From Gemmatimonadota bacterium (GTDB lineage Bacteria; Gemmatimonadota; Gemmatimonadetes; Longimicrobiales; Gaopeijiaceae), in contig PCCM01000022.1 of NCBI GenBank assembly GCA_002731735.1, positions 11,235-19,500 on the forward strand: a DNA stretch of 8,266 nucleotides, given 5' to 3'. The notes below the pieces were generated by a model. It worked only from the letters and a program-made list of their open reading frames with translations, ran no database searches and was not told the DNA's origin. The position numbers were made by a program, and so were the translations under genes. Shown here in pieces: positions 1 to 5,174 of the stretch; the stretch's first letter is position 1, and each line of letters begins with the position of its first letter.

Positions 1-335
1 TCCATCTTCCGAACCCAGCGGTCTCCGTCCCTGCGCCGGTACTTCTCCATCACCGCGTCGAACGCCTCGTCGAGGTCGACCCCCTGTTCGTTGGCCATGC
101 ATAGGATGACGAACAACACGTCGGCTAGCTCCTCAGCCATTTCCTGCTCGCTCTCGTCGGGCTTCTTAGGCTTCGTACCAAACCGGTGGTTGACCAACCG
201 AGCCAACTCGCCGACCTCCTCCATGAGACGGGCGAGGTTGGCCAGCGGCGGCCAGTAGCCCTCCTCGAACTGGGAGATCCACTCGTCTACACGGCCTTGC
301 ACAGCCGTCAGGTTGCGGGCGTCCGCGTCTGTCAT
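1..335 (-). CDS. MazG-like nucleotide pyrophosphohydrolase (YpjD type), 3' end cut by window
   Basis: The frame opens at an ATG whose complement is at 333-335 and runs off the left edge after 111 codons. Residues 39-43 (EEVGE) and 68-72 (EELAD) form the EExxE...ExxD metal-binding pair of all-alpha MazG-type NTP pyrophosphohydrolases, which hydrolyse (d)NTPs to the monophosphate and pyrophosphate in the cytoplasm. The stretch QFEEGYWPPL near residue 22, LVNHRFGTKPKK near residue 47 and the RRRDGDRW end closely resemble my memory of Bacillus YpjD, a protein of about 111 residues, so only a few residues should be missing. The start is chosen by that N-terminal match; no good Shine-Dalgarno sequence is seen before it. 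The gene is divergent from the queE operon. The substrate is not known, and a housecleaning role against non-canonical nucleotides is inferred from the family. Confidence 0.9.
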   Translation of the reverse strand, partial: MTDADARNLTAVQGRVDEWISQFEEGYWPPLANLARLMEEVGELARLVNHRFGTKPKKPDESEQEMAEELADVLFVILCMANEQGVDLDEAFDAVMEKYRRRDGDRWVRKM

Positions 336-380
336 GGGACCAGCATCAGCTTGCCGTGCTCAGAAAAAGGGGCAGCTGGC

Positions 381-407
381 ATTCTAGCTCCGTTTGGAAA
401 GTGACAA
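381..407 (-). promoter_or_regulatory. Candidate sigma70 promoter for the MazG-like gene
   Basis: On the minus strand TTGTCA (402-407) is followed after 15 nt by TAGAAT (381-386); each hexamer matches the -35 or -10 consensus at five of six bases. The spacer is shorter than the usual 17 nt. Transcription would begin near 374 and give a leader of roughly 39 nt before the ATG at 335. It is placed sensibly but rests on pattern matching alone. Confidence 0.4.
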
Positions 408-523
408 CCGGTGGGGGTGCGAAGAGTACTTTCACGGAGGCTACCCGGGCAAGCGTCGAAAGCTCGCACCGAGCCTGTGCGGTCCTGCTCTTGTGTCTTA
501 TCGTTCAACACCGCCTTCGACAG

Positions 524-541
524 CTTCCGAGAGCCCGGAAG
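524..541. repeat. Small inverted repeat upstream of the queE operon, flanked by direct repeats
   Basis: CTTCCG (524-529) and CGGAAG (536-541) can form a 6-bp stem with a 6-nt loop. The octamer ATCGTTCA occurs on both sides, at 500-507 and 545-552. The element lies in the divergent intergenic region about 55 nt before the first operon gene, so it could be an operator or leader hairpin. With repeats this short it could also be chance. I see no convincing rightward promoter in 336-594. Confidence 0.25.
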
Positions 542-594
542 GTGATCGTTCAGGGGCAGCCGCGCACACCCTGCCAGGAGCCCGTGCGAGTAGC

Positions 595-927
595 ATGGAG
601 GATCGAAAAACCGCAGACGACGAAACCCTGGGAGGCTACCTGGAGGTGCACGAACGCCCTCCCGCCTTTACGGGTTCGGACGGGCAGCCGTACACCGCTT
701 CGGTCGAGGTCGAGTCCGTGGAGAACCTCGCCGCGCCTTGCGTGGCTTTCTTGGTTTTTCCGAGATGGGCCGGAGCGGGCCTCGGCATCGTGGGGCACGT
801 GGAGACGCCCGTGCTGTGGGAGGGAAGAGGCCGGGACGAGGTTCTCGGCCTTGCCCATGCGCTCCGCCTCACCGAGGTCAAACGCCTGTTGGACGAGGCC
901 ATCCAACGGAAGAACGGGGAGGACTGA
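595..927 (+). CDS. Uncharacterised 110-residue protein, first gene of the queE operon
   Basis: I do not recognise a named family. The ATG at 595 is preceded by AGGAG at 576-580, a rather long 14-nt spacing. The frame is open back to 394, but those upstream codons look non-coding (Ser, Pro and Arg rich, no fold-like pattern), so the later Met is preferred. The 110-residue product has an acidic, polar N-terminus, a beta-like core (YTASVEVESV near 33-42, CVAFLVFPRW near 49-58, GIVGHVETPVLW near 64-75) and a C-terminal amphipathic helix (residues 81-106) rich in Leu, Glu and Arg. There is no signal peptide or membrane segment, so it is probably a small cytosolic alpha/beta protein. It ends 17 nt before the queE GTG and shares its direction, which suggests co-transcription. 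A link to queuosine synthesis is only positional. Confidence 0.75.
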   Translation: MEDRKTADDETLGGYLEVHERPPAFTGSDGQPYTASVEVESVENLAAPCVAFLVFPRWAGAGLGIVGHVETPVLWEGRGRDEVLGLAHALRLTEVKRLLDEAIQRKNGED

Positions 928-946
928 GCGGTGAGGACTGAACAGT
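919..946 (+). repeat. 14-bp imperfect tandem duplication across the stop and the queE ribosome binding site
   Basis: The unit gaggactgagcggt (919-932) is repeated as gaggactgaacagt (933-946) with two mismatches. The first copy holds the last codons and TGA of the upstream gene; the second provides GAGG (933-936), 8 nt before the queE GTG at 945, and the first two bases of that start. The queE ribosome binding site may therefore have arisen as a copy of the preceding gene's 3' end. Confidence 0.8.
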
Positions 947-1622
947 GAGTACAGCCGAATCTCCGTTTCTCCGGATCACGGAGATTTTCCACTCCATCCA
1001 AGGCGAGTCGACTTGGTCGGGGCGTCCCTGCACGTTCGTGCGGCTGACCGGCTGTCCTCTCCGCTGTGTGTGGTGCGACACGGAGTACGCCTTCCATGGC
1101 GGCGAACGCCAAACCCTCGACGAGATCGTCGACGCGGTCCGTTCGATCGGTACGTCTTTGGTCCAGATCACAGGCGGAGAGCCTTTGGCGCACCCGAATG
1201 CCTACCTACTCACCGAGCGCTTACTCGACGAGGGGTTCACGGTCCTCGTGGAGACCTCAGGAGCGTTCGACGTGGCGCCGCTCGATCGCCGCGCGCACCG
1301 AATCATGGATCTCAAGTGCCCGGGAAGCGGGGAGAGCGACAAGAATCTTTGGGAGAACCTGGACCACCTGACGGGCCTGGACGAGGTGAAGTTCGTGGTA
1401 CTCGACCGGACGGACTACGAATGGGCGAGGGACACGATCCGGGAGCGCGGCCTCGACCGCCGGCTCGAGGAGGACACGCTTGGCGAGCTCCTTATTTCAC
1501 CCGTTTGGGACGCCTGCGACCTTCTCGACCTCGCTGGCTGGATTCTCGAGGACCAACTCCCGGTCCGACTCCAGACGCAACTCCACAAACATATTTGGGA
1601 TCCGGACGATCGGGGTGTCTGA
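945..1622 (+). CDS. queE: 7-carboxy-7-deazaguanine synthase QueE (radical SAM)
   Basis: QueE converts 6-carboxy-5,6,7,8-tetrahydropterin to 7-carboxy-7-deazaguanine, the ring-contraction step of preQ0/queuosine synthesis in the cytoplasm. The 225-residue length is normal for the family. Cys37, Cys41 and Cys44 in CPLRCVWC form the radical SAM CxxxCxxC cluster site. Upstream is the typical SIQGE substrate-binding stretch (residues 17-21), followed by GGEP (77-80), ETSG (103-106), DLKCPGSGE (122-130) and the C-terminal QLHKHIW (212-218). The start is GTG at 945, with GAGG 8 nt upstream in a duplicated sequence. It is the middle gene of an apparent three-gene operon and overlaps the Nudix gene by 8 nt. 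No queC, queD, queF or tgt gene lies in the window, so the other steps must be encoded elsewhere or the product is used another way. The identification is firm. Confidence 0.96.
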   Translation: MSTAESPFLRITEIFHSIQGESTWSGRPCTFVRLTGCPLRCVWCDTEYAFHGGERQTLDEIVDAVRSIGTSLVQITGGEPLAHPNAYLLTERLLDEGFTVLVETSGAFDVAPLDRRAHRIMDLKCPGSGESDKNLWENLDHLTGLDEVKFVVLDRTDYEWARDTIRERGLDRRLEEDTLGELLISPVWDACDLLDLAGWILEDQLPVRLQTQLHKHIWDPDDRGV

Positions 1623-2238
1623 GCCAGCCTCCGGCACATCCTCGGTCCCCGACGCTCGCCTTCGCCGACTCCAGGACCGCCTCTCCCGCAGGCCGGAGGC
1701 CGGAACCGAGCTCGAGCCGCCCGAGGGTCACACGGAGGCCGCCGTGTCGCTGATCATCCGGGCGTCCGCTGAACTCGACGTGCTCTTGATCAAGCGCGCC
1801 GAGTCGGAGCGGGACCCGTGGTCCGGGCATATCGCGCTGCCGGGCGGACGTCGCGACACTGAAGACGCGAGTCTCGCGCACACGGCTATCCGAGAGACTT
1901 CGGAAGAGACCGGTGTGGAGCTTTCCACGTCCGGATGGTCGCTGGGCCGTCTGGGGAGGGTCGTGCCAAGCCGTTCGACCCTGCCTCCGATCACCATCTC
2001 ACCCTACGTATTCGGCGTGCAGGAAGACATCGAGGTAAACGCGGACTCCGCGGAGGTCGATCGGGTGCTCTGGATGGGACTCCCCGATCTGCTCGATCCG
2101 AAGACCCGAGGGACCACGACCATCCTGTTGCCGACAGGCCCGGAGGATTTCCCCTGTTATTGGGTCGGCGGCCACGTGATCTGGGGCCTCACCTTCCGGG
2201 TTCTATCGGAGTTCGTTGAACTCGCAGGTGGACTCTGA
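1615..2238 (+). CDS. NudL-like Nudix hydrolase, probable CoA pyrophosphatase
   Basis: The 207-residue product carries a Nudix box at about residues 77-101: GGRRDTED, then AIRETSEETGV with Arg93-Glu94 and the metal-binding Glu97-Glu98. The spacing between the Gly pair and RE is one residue longer than in MutT, as I recall for E. coli NudL. The preceding LLIKRAESERDPWSGHIALP resembles the CoA-type signature before the Nudix box, which supports hydrolysis of CoA to 3',5'-ADP and 4'-phosphopantetheine. The substrate is inferred; another nucleoside diphosphate derivative is possible. The start is placed at GTG 1615, whose GTGTCTGA overlaps the queE stop and implies translational coupling. Upstream codons in this frame lie inside queE and do not look like part of a Nudix protein. 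The Shine-Dalgarno sequence is weak (GGGA near 1597-1600), consistent with coupling. No transporter or membrane segment is seen, so it should be cytosolic. Confidence 0.88.
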   Translation: MSEPASGTSSVPDARLRRLQDRLSRRPEAGTELEPPEGHTEAAVSLIIRASAELDVLLIKRAESERDPWSGHIALPGGRRDTEDASLAHTAIRETSEETGVELSTSGWSLGRLGRVVPSRSTLPPITISPYVFGVQEDIEVNADSAEVDRVLWMGLPDLLDPKTRGTTTILLPTGPEDFPCYWVGGHVIWGLTFRVLSEFVELAGGL

Positions 2239-2276
2239 ACTCCGTCTGTTCGACCCACCCGGCGTGCCCGATCTTT

Positions 2277-2308
2277 TGGCTACTCAACCTCATGGCTACT
2301 CGACCCAC
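2277..2308. repeat. 16-bp imperfect tandem repeat covering the propeller gene stop
   Basis: tggctactcaacc begins at 2277 and tggctactcgacc at 2293, a period of 16 bp; they match over nine bases and again over three after one mismatch. On the minus strand this duplicates GAGTAGCCA, including the TAG stop of the propeller gene, so a second TAG copy follows the real one. The 57-bp gap between the convergent Nudix and propeller genes (2239-2295) otherwise shows no clear hairpin terminator. Confidence 0.6.
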
Positions 2309-3360
2309 TCCGCGATGAAGACGTTGGTCTCGCCCTCACGAGCCTGATTCCGGTTCGACCCCCAAACCAGATACCGGCCATCGGGGCTGAACACGGGGAA
2401 GCCGTCGAAGCCGTCCAAGAACGTGATGCGCTCCTGCCCGGACCCATCTTCGTTGATCATGTATAGATCGAAGTCCCGCCCCGTGGGATCGTCCATGTTC
2501 GACGCGAATATGATTCTCTCGCCATCGGGGTGCCAAAATGGGCCGAAGTTGGCAACCCCGTTGTCTGTCACCTGGGACTGATTCGATCCATCGGCGTTCA
2601 TGACGAAGATCTCGAGTTCACTCGGCCGGATCAGCCCATCCACGAGAAGAGACGTGTAGTCCTCAATCTCCTCGGGAGTGGTAGGGCGAGAAGATCGGTA
2701 CACGATCTTGGATCCGTCCGGAGAATAGAAGGGGCCCCCGTCATAACCCATCGTGTCGGTGAGACGTAGGACGTCGGAGCCATCTGGCCTCATCGAGTAG
2801 ATATCGAGCTCCCCGTCCCGCATCGACGTGAAAACGATTCGATCACCGACCGGAGAAAAGGTCGCCTCCGCGTCGTAGCCAAAGGAGTTCGTCAGTTGCT
2901 GGAGGTTCGATCCGTCCGCATCGGCGACGAAGATGTCGAAGCTGGGGTACACCGCCCACACGTAGCCCAGGGAAAAATCGGGCACGGCCGGACAGGCCTC
3001 ATCGAAGTGATGGGTCGAGGAGTAGAGGATCTTGTCGCCTGCTGGATAATAGTAGGAGCAAGTGGTTCGCCCCTGGCCGGTGCTCAACAACTCGATGTCA
3101 CCCCCGTCGACCGACATCGTGTAGATTTGGTCGCAACCGCCGGCTCTGGGCGTGGACTGGAAAATCAGCTTGGTGCCATCGAAGGAGAAATACGCTTCGG
3201 CGTTTTCGCCCTCGAAGGTGAGTTGGCGTATGTTCCGGAGATGGACCTCTTGGGCCGCTTGCGCCACCCTGGGCTGATGCATGGCATTGGCCCCTGATGT
3301 GGCCAGAACAAGCAGTCCTGTGACGGCAGCGGTCGCGAGCGCGTGAGTGAGTGAAAACAT
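2296..3360 (-). CDS. Exported TolB-like beta-propeller protein (PD40 repeats)
   Basis: The 354-residue product begins with a probable signal peptide (residues 1-26, hydrophobic core followed by SGANA) and then about six propeller repeats over residues 46-352. Each repeat has an FSPDG-type turn (FSFDG 58-62, FSPVG 168-172, YSPDG 212-216, WHPDG 276-280, FSPDG 324-328) and most have a second DADGSN-like turn (DADGSN 147-152, RPDGSD 191-196, NADGSN 255-260, NEDGSG 303-308). This is the pattern of TolB-C and DPP-IV N-terminal propellers, which act as protein-binding scaffolds or lids. The ATG at 3360 is set by an in-frame TGA directly upstream, and GGAG lies 8 nt before it. Three Cys (76, 101, 123) occur. 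It lacks the TolB N-terminal domain and there are no tol or pal genes nearby, so it is not TolB itself. It is divergent from the M28 peptidase gene, and a functional link is only inferred. Confidence 0.88.
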   Translation of the reverse strand: MFSLTHALATAAVTGLLVLATSGANAMHQPRVAQAAQEVHLRNIRQLTFEGENAEAYFSFDGTKLIFQSTPRAGGCDQIYTMSVDGGDIELLSTGQGRTTCSYYYPAGDKILYSSTHHFDEACPAVPDFSLGYVWAVYPSFDIFVADADGSNLQQLTNSFGYDAEATFSPVGDRIVFTSMRDGELDIYSMRPDGSDVLRLTDTMGYDGGPFYSPDGSKIVYRSSRPTTPEEIEDYTSLLVDGLIRPSELEIFVMNADGSNQSQVTDNGVANFGPFWHPDGERIIFASNMDDPTGRDFDLYMINEDGSGQERITFLDGFDGFPVFSPDGRYLVWGSNRNQAREGETNVFIAEWVE

Positions 3361-3383
3361 TCAGAATCTCCAGAGGATGATCG
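3361..3383. promoter_or_regulatory. 23-nt divergent intergenic region holding two back-to-back ribosome binding sites
   Basis: The plus strand has AGAGGA (3372-3377), 6 nt before the peptidase ATG at 3384. The minus strand has GGAG (complement of CTCC at 3368-3371), 8 nt before the propeller ATG at 3360. These sites almost touch and fill the gap. Promoters for both genes must therefore lie inside the opposite coding sequence, or the transcripts start elsewhere. I found no convincing -35/-10 pair for either. Confidence 0.75.
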
Positions 3384-5162
3384 ATGTCTAAGGTACTGAC
3401 CGTCTTCGCGGCGCTCACAGCCGGGCTCACGTTTGCGATCCCGGCGGTCTCCGCAACCGCGCAGCAAGCCATCAACTGTCCCGATGTCGAGCAGCTTACG
3501 GCGGGCATGGATCCGGCCCTCGCCCACATCAGGTACCTGGCCGACGACGCCCTCGAGGGCCGGAGAGCAGGAACGAACGGAGCCCGCTGCGCAGCACAGT
3601 ACATCGCCGATCAATTTGAGGCCATCGGGGTCGAGGGCGCAGGGCCGAACGGAAGCTACTTCCAGGGATTTTCGATCCCCGCGGGAGTCGTCCTGGGCGA
3701 CGGAAGTACACTCATAACCGCGCAAGCCACCTACACCCTCACCGAAGACTGGATCCCGTTTGGGTACTCCGCATCTGCCGCCGTCACCAGCACTTTGTTG
3801 TACGGGGGGGACGGGATCAACCGCCCAGGGGATCCGGACAACGAGTACCCGACGCTCGACGTCACAGGCCGCATCGTGGTCGTTGAGGACGGTGATCTGC
3901 GAGCGCCAATGAGCCAGGCCCTCCAAGCGGATGCCCACTTCAAGGCATCGGTCGCGGCGGGTCGCGACGCCGGCGGGATGATTGTCCTCCTCGGCGAAGA
4001 CCGCGAGCTGCCCGACCTATCCGGAGAAATGCGGGCGGCACTGGGTATTCCGGTGGCGGTAGTCCGAGGCGAAGCGGCCGACCGCATCAGGCAGGCGGCT
4101 CGAAGGGGGGAGCGCGCGTTCCTCGGGGCCTCCGTACAGCCACGAGCGGTGGAGGCCCGAAACGTTGCGGCACTGCTGCCCGGGTCCGATCCCACCCTCG
4201 CCGACGAGGTCCTGATCATTGGAGCCCACTACGACCATCTGGGGTTCGGGGGCGAGGGCTCGCTCGACCCGGATGCTAGAGCGGTTCACAACGGTGCGGA
4301 TGACAACGCGAGCGGAACGTCAGGGTTGATCGAGATCGCCCGCCTCCTGTCCGAGGGCGATCGCCGACCTGCCCGTTCTGTCCTGTTCCTCGCGTTCACC
4401 GCTGAGGAGCAAGGATTATGGGGCTCGAGCCACTACGTCCGTAATCCCCTGCGGCCCATCGCTCAGACGGTCGCCATGCTCAACATGGACATGATCGGCC
4501 GGTTGGAGGGTGCCACCCTGGTGGTGCACGGCGTCGGCACGGCGGAGGAGTGGACGGGCGTGCTGCTGGCCGCCAACGAACTCATCACTCGGCCCCTCAG
4601 CATCGCCGTAACCCCGGACGGATTCGGTCCCTCGGATCACTCTTCGTTCTATGGAGAAGGGTTGCCCGTCCTGCACTTCTTCTCCAACACACACGTCGAC
4701 TACCACCGCCCGTCCGACGATTGGGAAAAAGTCGACATCGAGGGCCTCGACCGGATCGTGGATCTCGTGACCGAAGTTGCGCTCGACGTAGCTGGCGTCT
4801 CCGGCTCGGACGAACGGATCGCGCTGACGCCCATCGAGCCGGACCTCGTCGCTGCCCACGGCCAAGATCCGTCCGCCTCCACAACCAGCGGCGGGTACGG
4901 TCCATACCTGGGCACGATTCCGGACATGGTGCCCGCCGACTCCGGGCTTCGGTTGACCGGCGTCCGTGAGGGCAGTCCGGCGGCCATCGCCGGCATCAGG
5001 GGAGGCGATATCGTGGTGGAGTTCGGCGGCAACGTGGTCGGAGACATCTACACGTACACGTACGCCCTGCAGGAACACAAGCCGGGTGATTCCGTCGAGA
5101 TCGTGGTCCTACGAGAAGGCCAGCGGCTGACGCTCACGGCAGTGCTCGGGGACGAGCGGTAG
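3384..5162 (+). CDS. Secreted M28 family zinc metallopeptidase with PA and PDZ domains
   Basis: The 592-residue protein starts with a signal peptide (Lys3, hydrophobic to residue 22, SATA-Q cleavage near 26). An inserted PA-type domain spans about 125-255. The M28 catalytic core follows with the two-zinc site: His282 (AHYDHLG), Asp306 (GADDNASG), catalytic Glu341 and ligand Glu342 (TAEEQG), Asp369 (LNMDMIG) and His441 (DYHRPSDD). All expected ligands are present, so it should be an active aminopeptidase or carboxypeptidase-like enzyme; the specificity is unknown. A PDZ domain covers about 505-588 (GPYLGTIPDM, then SPAAIAGIRGGD), suited to binding C-termini of substrate or partner. Location should be periplasmic or extracellular. 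The ATG at 3384 has AGAGGA just upstream and the signal peptide begins there. It is divergent from the propeller gene and converges on the topoisomerase gene with a 12-nt gap. It could be described as an aminopeptidase Y or PepS-like enzyme, but I would not go further. Confidence 0.94.
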   Translation: MSKVLTVFAALTAGLTFAIPAVSATAQQAINCPDVEQLTAGMDPALAHIRYLADDALEGRRAGTNGARCAAQYIADQFEAIGVEGAGPNGSYFQGFSIPAGVVLGDGSTLITAQATYTLTEDWIPFGYSASAAVTSTLLYGGDGINRPGDPDNEYPTLDVTGRIVVVEDGDLRAPMSQALQADAHFKASVAAGRDAGGMIVLLGEDRELPDLSGEMRAALGIPVAVVRGEAADRIRQAARRGERAFLGASVQPRAVEARNVAALLPGSDPTLADEVLIIGAHYDHLGFGGEGSLDPDARAVHNGADDNASGTSGLIEIARLLSEGDRRPARSVLFLAFTAEEQGLWGSSHYVRNPLRPIAQTVAMLNMDMIGRLEGATLVVHGVGTAEEWTGVLLAANELITRPLSIAVTPDGFGPSDHSSFYGEGLPVLHFFSNTHVDYHRPSDDWEKVDIEGLDRIVDLVTEVALDVAGVSGSDERIALTPIEPDLVAAHGQDPSASTTSGGYGPYLGTIPDMVPADSGLRLTGVREGSPAAIAGIRGGDIVVEFGGNVVGDIYTYTYALQEHKPGDSVEIVVLREGQRLTLTAVLGDER

Positions 5163-5174
5163 GACCGGGAGGAG

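Noticed and set aside
1..335. MazG-like gene as part of a toxin-antitoxin or defence island
   Set aside because: It matches the YpjD housekeeping type and has no toxin or antitoxin partner.
394..594. N-terminal extension of the 110-residue protein
   Set aside because: The upstream codons are Ser/Pro/Arg-rich and unlike the rest of the protein; ATG 595 fits the start of the ordered part.
945..1622. queE as part of a DNA 7-deazaguanine modification (dpd) or defence cluster
   Set aside because: No dpd, transglycosylase, restriction or phage genes are nearby; ordinary queuosine synthesis explains it.
1013..1753. 246-codon plus-strand frame overlapping queE and the Nudix gene
   Set aside because: Arg/Pro-rich shadow of queE with no motifs.
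2296..3360. Propeller gene as tolB of the Tol-Pal system
   Set aside because: It lacks the TolB N-terminal domain and has no tol or pal neighbours.
3165..3938. 257-codon minus-strand frame across the divergent junction
   Set aside because: It overlaps both the propeller and peptidase genes, whose protein motifs are clear.
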